DNA from: an uncultured Lachnospiraceae bacterium
GTDB lineage: Bacteria > Bacillota > Clostridia > Lachnospirales > Lachnospiraceae
Length of the DNA stretch: 5,787 nucleotides
Direction: 5' to 3'
NCBI GenBank assembly: GCA_902463835.1
Contig: CABQGZ010000240.1
Span: 1 to 5,787 of the forward strand
The translations under genes and the position numbers were made by a program. The notes beneath the pieces are model-generated. The model had not been told where the DNA came from. It ran no database searches and saw nothing but the letters and a program-made list of their open reading frames with translations. This document shows positions 1 to 5,787 of this stretch, piece by piece (position 1 is the first letter of the stretch; each line of letters begins with the position of its first letter).

Positions 1-23
1 AAATTCTTTTGAGCTTATTCCTG

Positions 24-35
24 CTTTCTTGAAAG
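24..35. promoter_or_regulatory. Small inverted repeat overlapping the -35 of the hydrolase promoter
   Basis: The sequence CTTTC-TT-GAAAG is a perfect 5-bp inverted repeat with a 2-bp centre. It overlaps the proposed -35 hexamer at 29-34, so it is placed where a repressor could block RNA polymerase. At this length in AT-rich DNA it may well be chance, and it does not resemble the operators in front of the kinase gene. Confidence 0.22.
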
Positions 36-57
36 TGCACATGAAATAATATATATT
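29..57 (+). promoter_or_regulatory. Probable sigma-A promoter of the GH127 gene
   Basis: TTGAAA at 29-34 and TATATT at 52-57 are separated by exactly 17 bp, and each hexamer is one base from the sigma-A consensus. Transcription would start near 64, giving a leader of about 47 nt. The region is very AT-rich, so other hexamer pairs exist (for example TTGAAA at 56-61), but none has better boxes at proper spacing. No transcript data support it. Confidence 0.5.
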
Positions 58-97
58 GAAATTATCACCAATTTAACATAATAAGTTTAGGAGAAGA

Positions 98-103
98 AGG
101 AGG
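98..103 (+). promoter_or_regulatory. Ribosome-binding site of the GH127 gene
   Basis: AGGAGG lies 7 nt upstream of the ATG at 111 within a purine-rich run. This fixes the start codon, which is followed at once by a good signal peptide. Confidence 0.85.
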
Positions 104-110
104 AAATAGG

Positions 111-3100
111 ATGAAACTGAAACGAGGACTGAGTGTCTTGTTTTGTTTGGCGATGCTGTTTTCGCTGTGCACGACAACAAGCAGGGCAGGCGGTGTCGGT
201 ACAGAGGTGACCGGTGAGCGAAACTTGTGGAATTTTGATGAGGTAGGAGCCGGGACGGAACTGACAACTCCGGTGGTGAACAATGAATACACGCCGAGCT
301 CTTATCTCGCTGGCAGGTATGCCGGTGTGGAGTATCAGTATGCCGGTGAGTATACGGCGGTCGTCAAAAGGGTGACAGGCCAGGGGGAAATGACGGGAAA
401 TGCGCTGCAGTGGACCTTCAACAGCACTGTGGGCCACAGCAACAATCGTCTGCACCTGGCAGCGGCGCAGACGCCGGCGGGTACCGACTGGAGCGGGGCG
501 GAATATATGAGCTTTTACCTGGATGCGTCAAAGGTCAAGGCGGAATCGCAGCTTGGCGTGCGTATTCATGACGGAGATCTGACTCAGGAGAACGGTTATT
601 CCAACGGCGAACAGTATTCGCCCACGGCGGCAGCGATGACTTATCTGCGCGGCGACGGCGCCATGGAGTGGACGGAGAATCCATCCCTGGGCGATACCTT
701 CCGCATACCGGCCGGTTTTAAGGGGTGGGTGCGCGTAGCGCTGGATCCGGCCATGTGGGGCTATTCCTGGGGCGATACAAATATGTGGGTCAGCTGGGGC
801 GGCGATGGTCGACTGACATTGGAAAATATCAATCGTGTGGCACTGCTGCTGATCGGCGGTGCCGAGAATGAGGTGGCTTATATGGATAACTTTTTGCTTG
901 AAGGAGAGGAAAGCGGGGGGAGTGAAGTAGAACTTCCCGATTCGCTCGCTGTAGTACTGGATATGGAGAAGCTGCCAGTGGGTGTGAATTTTGGTGAGCC
1001 AGAGGACGCCGCCAATGTGTCGTATCCCCATGGAACGGTAGGAAAAAGCTTCCATGTCAACGCTGTGAATGGCAAGGGCATGGGCCGCAGCCGTGCGCTT
1101 GCGTGGAGCAATGTGACGGCGGACTGGAAGGATGCCTTCTTCCTGAACCTGGACAAGGTTGAAAATGCGGTGAAGGACTGGACGGGTGCGCAGGAGATTT
1201 GGTACTGGGTGGACTTAAGCAGCTGGGGCAGCGGCAGCACCTTGCTGGATGTGGAATTCTATGATGCCAACGGGGTGCGCTGGCGTACCAATCGGGGGAG
1301 CTGCAATACCGGTACCTACTATGTACAGAACGACAGCGGCTGGGCTGTGAAAAAGCTCAACAGCTGGGGACATGTTGTGCTGGATGCCGGTTATACCGGC
1401 TGGGTGCGTGTGTCACTGGACAGCGATACCTTTGTGCGGGACGGTTCCGGCAGGATGGATCTGAGCAGTGTTCAGGGCGTAGGCTTCTATGTAGAGTCCA
1501 GCTCCACGGGGAATACGCTCTATCTTGACAATGTGGCAGTTCTCAGGGAGACATCTTTTGCAGAAAAGCCGGTATTCAATGATGCTATTCTGGCTGATCC
1601 GTCTGTGACCACCTATAAAGATACCTGCACGCCCATGATCGACTGTTCTGCCGTGGATGAAAGCAGTCAGTATCTGCGCTACACCATCAGCACTCAGTCG
1701 GTGCATGGAACTGCCTATGTGAGCCAGACAAGCGGCATGGCGCTGTACATTCCGGATAAGGGTTTTTCCGGTGAGGATACCTTTACGGTGCGCGTTACAA
1801 ATGAGAACTTTGGTTATGAGTACCTGACGATCGCGGTGACAGTACGCGATGAGAGGAATCCTGATGGGGATAATACGCCTGATATCAAGCCTACCCAGCC
1901 GATCAAGCCCGGTAAGCCGGCGGAAGTGAAGCTCCCCGAGCCAGACGGCACACGGGCGCAGAGCCTTCTGAAGGATCTTGGGCTGGAAGGCTATGTGGGC
2001 AAAAATCTTCAGGAAAACATGGAGAGCTGGCTGTATGAAGCGCTCGAGAAGAATCCGAACATCATTAAACAGATCGCTGACGCCAACAGCGGCGCTGGCT
2101 TGGCCAGCATGAAGAGTCTGATTGCGGATGCCTATGGCATGGTTACAAACGGTATCATGGAATACACAGCGGCAGAGGGCAAAGGGGTGGAAGGCAGCAA
2201 GGCGTTGGCCATCCGGCATGCTAAGAATAGTGATAGCTTTCGAGACGTGGATGTTCGTTTCACCGGGGATGGCACAGCTGTAACGAGAGTGGAAGGCGGC
2301 CGTGACTGGTGGATCTATATAGACGCAAGCGAATATGGTATCCATGACGTGCCATTGGGGTTTGCCTTTGAGGAGAGTGATGAAGGCGGTCAGCGTGAGT
2401 CCTACGGCTTGAAGATTGGAAGTAGTGTGTGGATCGCCAAGACTGGAGGCGATTGGCAGACGGTGGAGATTACAGAGTCGAAGACCAATCCTGGCGGCAA
2501 CAGGGGACGTGTGGTTGTGCCCGCTGGTTTTGTGGGATGGGTGCGTGTACCTTTGTCTTCCATGGAACTTTATTGGGGCGAGGATGGAGGCAACCGCAAG
2601 ATCGATCTGCTGGATGTTCACCAGCTTCAGCTTTGTGTGGAAGGTACTGCCTCCAGCCTTGGCAAAAGTATTTATCTGGACGGCTTCGGCTTCTCTGGCG
2701 CGGTGAATGGCGGTGCGCTGCCCGTGGCAGTGCCGGGCTCGTCGGATACCTATAAAGAATCCTGGGGTGTTCAGGGAGTGATGACCAGTGAACACACCAA
2801 GTATGATGGAGCACTGGTGGCATGGTATGATGAATTCCCCGGCAAGCTTTTGACTGGTATGGCCTATGCTTATCAGCTGAATCCGGACGAAAAGCTTTTG
2901 AAAACGGGAAATGACCTTGTCACACACTTGAAGAATGCACAGGGCGAGGATGGCTATCTGGGGATTTACAGTGGAAGCGCCCGCATGGGCGGCAACGGCA
3001 GCAACTGGGACGTATGGGGACACTATCATGCGGTGTACGGATTGCTCAGATGGTATCAGCTCACCGGAAACGAGGATGCCATCAATGTAGCTGTGAGAGC

Positions 3101-4652
3101 AATCAACTATGTATATGACGATATTGTGGGCAGTGGAAAAACCTTCCATTCAACTGGCAATCAGACCATGAACCTGGCAATCAGTCATGCATTCGCGCTG
3201 ATGTACCAGCAGACCGGCGATGTTCGATACCTCAACACAGCGAAACAGATTGTGTTGGAGGATTGGCCAAAGTCGGGCAACTGGATGAACGATGCTTTGA
3301 ATGGCAGAGATTATTACCAGTCCTCACTGCCTCGTTGGGAAGCGCTGCACACGCTCATGACGCTGGGAAATCTGTACGAGATTACGGGTGAGAGGGTCTA
3401 CTATGACGCACTGGAAAACATTTGGTGGAGCATTACCAAGACAGACCGGCACAATACCGGTGGTTTCACCAGCGGGGAGGAGGCTAAGGGAAATCCCTTT
3501 GACACGGGAGCTATCGAGACCTGCTGCACCATTGCATGGATGGGGCTGTCGACAGAATATCTGCAGCTGTCGAAAAATTCCCAGGTTGCCGACGAACTGG
3601 AGATGTCCTTCTTCAACGGTATGCTGGGCGCGCTGATGGAAAATCATCGTGAGGTGACCTACAATACGCCGATGAACGGCAGTCTGGAGCGTTCACAGGT
3701 ATCGTGTGCTTTCCAGTACAACAGCGGTTCACCCGACTTCAACTGTTGTCAGGCCAATGCGGCACGTGGACTCAATGAGCTGTCCCAGTGGGCGGTGCTC
3801 AGCGACACAAAGGCGCTTTATCTCAACTACTACGGTCCATCCGCCGCACAGACAAAAACACCCGGCGGTCAGGATATCACGCTGAAACAGGATACGGTCT
3901 ACCCCCGCGATGGAGCGGTGAAGATCACCCTTGACGGTATGAAAAAAGACGAAGCTTTTGACTTTTATCTGCGTATCCCGGTGTGGTCAAAGACCAACAC
4001 TGTGACGGTCAACGGTGAGAAGCAGTCCGGAGTCAAAGCCGGCAGGTATTTTACCATTGCGCGAACCTGGAAAAATGGAGATATCATTGAACTTGGCATG
4101 GAAATGACTGTACATTATTGGCTGGGCGAGGATAGCTTTGACGGTCAGAGTGCAATCTATTATGGACCTATCCTGATGGCACTTGATACAAATCATACGA
4201 TTGTGCCTTCTGCTGATATCACACTGCAGACTACGGATATTGAAAAGGTTAAGGTTGGCGACGGCAGTGCCTATGGCTGCTGGCTGGTCTTCGATATGCT
4301 CACAGTAGGAGATGTTCCGGTTCGACTGATCGATTTTGCCAGCGTTGGCAGCAATGATTCAACCTATACCACCTGGCTGAAGATCAACCATAACATGAAC
4401 TATCTGGAATATGCCAAGGGCGCCAATCCTGTGTGGAACAACCGCCCAGATCTCCCGGAAGAACCGGACAAGCCGGAAGAACCAGACAAGCCGGAAGAAC
4501 CAAATAAGCCCGAGGAGTCAAATAAGCCGGGTATGCCGCAGACAGGCGATGATTTCAACCCCGCCCTCTGGACTGGAATAGGTATCCTGGCTCTGTGCGG
4601 AGCAGTTGCTGCTATGATTTTCTGGCGTAAGAGGAGAACCTCCCGCAATTAA
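111..4652 (+). CDS. Sortase-anchored multimodular GH127 (DUF1680) glycoside hydrolase, putative beta-L-arabinofuranosidase
   Basis: This is a 1513-residue surface enzyme, likely releasing terminal beta-L-arabinofuranose from plant glycan. Residues 1-26 are a signal peptide (MKLKR, hydrophobic core, SRA cleavage site). Two beta-sandwich modules (about 37-263 and 278-480) and a third (about 680-862) share the G-F/Y-x-GWVRV-x-L motif (202-211, 427-436, 806-815) and end in YMDNF, YLDNV or YLDGF; I infer carbohydrate binding. Between them lie an Ig/cadherin-like domain (484-580), a Pro/Lys linker (584-612) and a helical stretch (616-676). The catalytic (alpha/alpha)6 barrel begins near 880, with WDVWGHYH at 966-973, and is followed by beta-sandwich to about 1440. 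By comparison with B. longum HypBA1, E1136/C1138 (ETCC) and C1212/C1213 (NCCQANAARG) match the zinc ligands, with C1212 the nucleophile. E1123 (SGEE) is the likely acid/base. The C terminus has a PEEPDK spacer, MPQTG (1475-1479), a membrane helix (1485-1505) and RKRR. Family is secure; exact substrate is not, since GH127 also includes an aceric acid hydrolase. Confidence 0.88.
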   Translation: MKLKRGLSVLFCLAMLFSLCTTTSRAGGVGTEVTGERNLWNFDEVGAGTELTTPVVNNEYTPSSYLAGRYAGVEYQYAGEYTAVVKRVTGQGEMTGNALQWTFNSTVGHSNNRLHLAAAQTPAGTDWSGAEYMSFYLDASKVKAESQLGVRIHDGDLTQENGYSNGEQYSPTAAAMTYLRGDGAMEWTENPSLGDTFRIPAGFKGWVRVALDPAMWGYSWGDTNMWVSWGGDGRLTLENINRVALLLIGGAENEVAYMDNFLLEGEESGGSEVELPDSLAVVLDMEKLPVGVNFGEPEDAANVSYPHGTVGKSFHVNAVNGKGMGRSRALAWSNVTADWKDAFFLNLDKVENAVKDWTGAQEIWYWVDLSSWGSGSTLLDVEFYDANGVRWRTNRGSCNTGTYYVQNDSGWAVKKLNSWGHVVLDAGYTGWVRVSLDSDTFVRDGSGRMDLSSVQGVGFYVESSSTGNTLYLDNVAVLRETSFAEKPVFNDAILADPSVTTYKDTCTPMIDCSAVDESSQYLRYTISTQSVHGTAYVSQTSGMALYIPDKGFSGEDTFTVRVTNENFGYEYLTIAVTVRDERNPDGDNTPDIKPTQPIKPGKPAEVKLPEPDGTRAQSLLKDLGLEGYVGKNLQENMESWLYEALEKNPNIIKQIADANSGAGLASMKSLIADAYGMVTNGIMEYTAAEGKGVEGSKALAIRHAKNSDSFRDVDVRFTGDGTAVTRVEGGRDWWIYIDASEYGIHDVPLGFAFEESDEGGQRESYGLKIGSSVWIAKTGGDWQTVEITESKTNPGGNRGRVVVPAGFVGWVRVPLSSMELYWGEDGGNRKIDLLDVHQLQLCVEGTASSLGKSIYLDGFGFSGAVNGGALPVAVPGSSDTYKESWGVQGVMTSEHTKYDGALVAWYDEFPGKLLTGMAYAYQLNPDEKLLKTGNDLVTHLKNAQGEDGYLGIYSGSARMGGNGSNWDVWGHYHAVYGLLRWYQLTGNEDAINVAVRAINYVYDDIVGSGKTFHSTGNQTMNLAISHAFALMYQQTGDVRYLNTAKQIVLEDWPKSGNWMNDALNGRDYYQSSLPRWEALHTLMTLGNLYEITGERVYYDALENIWWSITKTDRHNTGGFTSGEEAKGNPFDTGAIETCCTIAWMGLSTEYLQLSKNSQVADELEMSFFNGMLGALMENHREVTYNTPMNGSLERSQVSCAFQYNSGSPDFNCCQANAARGLNELSQWAVLSDTKALYLNYYGPSAAQTKTPGGQDITLKQDTVYPRDGAVKITLDGMKKDEAFDFYLRIPVWSKTNTVTVNGEKQSGVKAGRYFTIARTWKNGDIIELGMEMTVHYWLGEDSFDGQSAIYYGPILMALDTNHTIVPSADITLQTTDIEKVKVGDGSAYGCWLVFDMLTVGDVPVRLIDFASVGSNDSTYTTWLKINHNMNYLEYAKGANPVWNNRPDLPEEPDKPEEPDKPEEPNKPEESNKPGMPQTGDDFNPALWTGIGILALCGAVAAMIFWRKRRTSRN
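4455..4526 (+). repeat. Four 18-bp tandem repeats encoding the PEEPDK cell-wall spacer
   Basis: Four in-frame 18-bp units start at 4455, 4473, 4491 and 4509 and encode PEEPDK, PEEPDK, PEEPNK and PEESNK (residues 1449-1472). The first two differ by one base, and divergence grows toward the MPQTG motif. Pro/Glu/Lys-rich repeats just before a sortase motif usually span the peptidoglycan and lift the enzyme from the membrane. The 18-bp period keeps frame, so copy number could change without breaking the gene. Confidence 0.9.
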
Positions 4653-4713
4653 GGGCGATTGATAATGAACGACGAAAGCGGAAAAAGATTTTTATAGGAT
4701 TGTCGGTAAAACA

Positions 4714-4864
4714 GCCAAGGAAAAAGGGTATGCCCATACTCAGACCCTTGCAAGACGTCGGCACTTAGCGAGCGGGCCAGGAACGGGCCTGCGAGGTTAG
4801 TGTCCGTTACGTCTGTGCACGGAGCGAAAGCGTGTCTGATATGGGCATACCCTTTTCCCTTGGC
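4714..4864. repeat. 151-bp imperfect palindrome, probable dispersed structured repeat
   Basis: The outer arms 4714-4745 and 4834-4864 are reverse complements over 30 pairs, with one A-C mismatch and one bulged base. Inside, 4749-4765 pairs with 4799-4819 (TGCA, AGACGT, CGG, CACT against their complements, with small bulges), capped by GGGCC/GGCCT at 4774-4778 and 4786-4790. A short hairpin with a GAAA (GNRA-type) loop sits at 4824-4831, so the folded RNA would be a three-way junction. No T-run follows, so it is not a standard intrinsic terminator, although such a stem could slow polymerase or protect the 3' end of the hydrolase mRNA. There is no transposase, and no convincing target-site duplication was seen. 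The CACTTAGCGAGC-type core reminds me of intergenic repeats in Lachnospiraceae, from memory and unchecked. The remaining gap at 4653-4713 shows nothing recognisable. Confidence 0.75.
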
Positions 4865-4887
4865 GTCCCATAGTCGCACCCTCCCAT

Positions 4888-4904
4888 AAAGCGAACCGTT
4901 TCGC
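4888..4904. promoter_or_regulatory. Upstream operator copy (LacI-type palindrome)
   Basis: AAAGCGAACCGTTTCGC is identical to the site at 4968-4984. Its core GCGAACC/GTTTCGC is a palindrome with one mismatched pair centred on CpG, the usual shape of LacI-family operators. The centre is about 62 bp upstream of the predicted transcription start, outside the core promoter, which suits an auxiliary operator. The flanks do not match the catabolite-repression cre consensus, which has TG and CA ends. Confidence 0.7.
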
Positions 4905-4924
4905 CAAAAATCATCATTGCTATA

Positions 4925-4953
4925 TTGACGTTCCATGAAAATCGTAGTATAAT
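4925..4953 (+). promoter_or_regulatory. Sigma-A promoter of the rhamnulokinase gene
   Basis: TTGACG at 4925-4930 (five of six consensus bases) and a perfect TATAAT at 4948-4953 are separated by 17 bp. Transcription should start near 4960, leaving a leader of about 43 nt. With such strong boxes, control by a repressor rather than an activator is the natural reading, and the matching operators on either side agree. Confidence 0.85.
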
Positions 4954-4967
4954 CACAGTATACAACA

Positions 4968-4984
4968 AAAGCGAACCGTTTCGC
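4968..4984. promoter_or_regulatory. Downstream operator copy between promoter and ribosome-binding site
   Basis: This is the second exact copy of AAAGCGAACCGTTTCGC, 80 bp from the first centre to centre. It starts about 8 bp after the predicted transcription start and ends 6 bp before the Shine-Dalgarno, so a bound repressor would block initiation or early elongation. Together with the upstream copy it could support a DNA loop enclosing the promoter. The regulator is not in the window. Confidence 0.75.
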
Positions 4985-4990
4985 TATAAA

Positions 4991-4996
4991 AGGAGG
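4991..4996 (+). promoter_or_regulatory. Ribosome-binding site selecting a GTG start
   Basis: AGGAGG sits 6 nt before the GTG at 5003. No in-frame ATG lies nearby and the FGGY-kinase N terminus begins within a few codons, so GTG is the start. Confidence 0.85.
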
Positions 4997-5002
4997 GATA
5001 GA

Positions 5003-5787
5003 GTGAGCAATCAAAAAGGACGTGTTTTGGCTTTCGACTTCGGTGGAGGAAGCGGCAGAGCCATTCTGGGAGAACTTCGGGATGGCAGGATCCATATGGA
5101 AGAGATACATCGCTTTTCCAACGACCCGGTTACTTTGAATGGAACCATGTACTGGGACACCTTGCGTCATTTTTACGAGATTAAGCAGGGAATCCTGAAG
5201 GCAAAGCAGAAAGGCGGCTTCGAGAGCATCGGAATCGATACCTGGGGTGTGGATTTCGGACTTCTGGATGAGCACGGCATGCTGCTGGAAAGCGCGGTAC
5301 ACTATCGGGATGACCGGACACTGGGCATGCAGGAAGCGGTATTTGAGGCAATTCCAAGAGAGAGGCTGTACCAGCTGACCGGTGTCCAGTTTGAGAATTT
5401 CAACACCATTTTCCAGCTGTACGCCCTGGTAAAAAAGAGACCGTGGCTGCTGGAACGGGCGGATCAGCTGCTTCTGCTGCCGGATCTGTTCAACTATTTT
5501 CTGACCGGGGAGAAGAAGGCGGAGTATACCATGGCAGCGACTACACAGCTTCTGGATGCCGGAACCAGGCAATGGTCAGACGAGATACTGACAGCGCTGG
5601 GCATACCGCGGAAGCTTCTGCCGGATATCATACCGAGCGGAACGGTGGTGGGAGATCTGAAGCAGGAGATCTGCGAGGAGCTGGGCGTGGAGCCAGCCAA
5701 GGTCATCGCTATCACGGGACACGACACCCAGAGCGCGGTAGTTTCGGTGCCTACCCAGGACGAGGATTTTATCTTCATCAGCTGCGG
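5003..5787 (+). CDS. rhaB: Rhamnulokinase (FGGY family), 3' end beyond the window
   Basis: This cytoplasmic kinase should use ATP to phosphorylate L-rhamnulose to L-rhamnulose 1-phosphate, the second intracellular step of rhamnose catabolism, before aldolase cleavage. The window holds 261 full codons; the family is usually about 480-490 residues. Visible RhaB marks are the nucleotide-binding start FDFGGGSGRA (11-20), IDTWGVDFG (78-86), HYRDDRT, the sugar-contact region LTGVQFENFNT, LLLLPDLFNYFLTG, and GHDT with D241 matching the catalytic base of FGGY kinases (D237 in E. coli RhaB). The reading ends inside the FISCG motif that opens the second domain. Translation starts at GTG, with a strong Shine-Dalgarno. 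It has its own promoter flanked by paired operators, so it is probably induced by rhamnose or a derivative. Relatives in the FGGY family use fuculose, xylulose or ribulose, but the motifs fit RhaB best. Confidence 0.93.
   Translation, partial: MSNQKGRVLAFDFGGGSGRAILGELRDGRIHMEEIHRFSNDPVTLNGTMYWDTLRHFYEIKQGILKAKQKGGFESIGIDTWGVDFGLLDEHGMLLESAVHYRDDRTLGMQEAVFEAIPRERLYQLTGVQFENFNTIFQLYALVKKRPWLLERADQLLLLPDLFNYFLTGEKKAEYTMAATTQLLDAGTRQWSDEILTALGIPRKLLPDIIPSGTVVGDLKQEICEELGVEPAKVIAITGHDTQSAVVSVPTQDEDFIFISC

Noticed and set aside
156..170. Lipoprotein signal (FSLC) in the hydrolase N terminus
   Set aside because: Leu directly before the Cys does not fit the lipobox, and the protein has a C-terminal sortase anchor and an SRA signal-peptidase I site.
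218..224. GCGAAAC inside the hydrolase gene as another operator
   Set aside because: Only a half-site matches, with no palindromic partner; seven bases are expected by chance in a gene this long.
1413..3149. 578-codon open frame on the - strand
   Set aside because: It is fully antisense to the hydrolase, whose domains are continuous here. The translation is rich in His, Ile and Arg without any recognisable fold, typical of a shadow frame.
4455..4526. The short tandem repeats as a CRISPR array
   Set aside because: The units are adjacent without spacers, are in frame and encode a wall-spanning spacer.
4681..4700. AAAAAGATTTTT as an intrinsic terminator after the hydrolase
   Set aside because: It is a pure A/T inverted repeat with a 2-nt loop, no GC stem and no separate T-run.
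4888..4984. The paired palindromes as CcpA cre sites
   Set aside because: The cre consensus needs TG and CA at the ends around the central CG; these sites have GC/GC ends, so another LacI-type regulator is likelier.
4649..5572. 307-codon open frame on the - strand
   Set aside because: It lies antisense to the clear rhaB gene and runs through its promoter and the palindrome. No domain is recognisable, and no convincing start site is apparent.

Overview
The window looks like chromosomal DNA of a Gram-positive, carbohydrate-degrading Clostridia member, most likely a gut Lachnospiraceae. The reasons are strong AGGAGG ribosome-binding sites, a near-consensus sigma-A promoter, an LPXTG-type (MPQTG) sortase anchor, and a giant secreted plant-glycan hydrolase beside a deoxysugar kinase. 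Placement below phylum level is inference. Both genes read on the + strand.

Layout. Positions 1-110 hold a probable promoter and ribosome-binding site. Positions 111-4652 encode one 1513-residue cell-wall-anchored enzyme. From N to C terminus it has a signal peptide, two related beta-sandwich modules, an Ig/cadherin-like domain, a Pro/Lys linker, a short helical segment, a third copy of the beta-sandwich module, a GH127/DUF1680 catalytic domain with its Glu/Cys metal-thiolate site intact, a PEEPDK repeat spacer, and the MPQTG-membrane-basic tail. The 350-bp gap at 4653-5002 holds two distinct things: a 151-bp imperfect palindrome (4714-4864), which looks like a dispersed structured repeat, and a compact control region (4888-4996) in which two identical 17-bp LacI-type operators lie on either side of a near-consensus promoter. 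Positions 5003-5787 are the first 55% or so of a rhamnulokinase (rhaB), cut by the window edge.

Working together. The anchored hydrolase probably removes a terminal L-sugar (beta-L-arabinofuranose, or another residue handled by GH127) from a plant polysaccharide at the cell surface. The kinase would phosphorylate L-rhamnulose inside the cell after rhamnose uptake and isomerisation. Next to each other they suggest a locus for rhamnose- and arabinose-bearing pectin (rhamnogalacturonan I or II) or arabinogalactan. The kinase has its own repressible promoter, so the two need not form one operon. I see no clearly new multi-gene system. The most unusual items are the enzyme architecture, the palindromic element and the dual-operator promoter.
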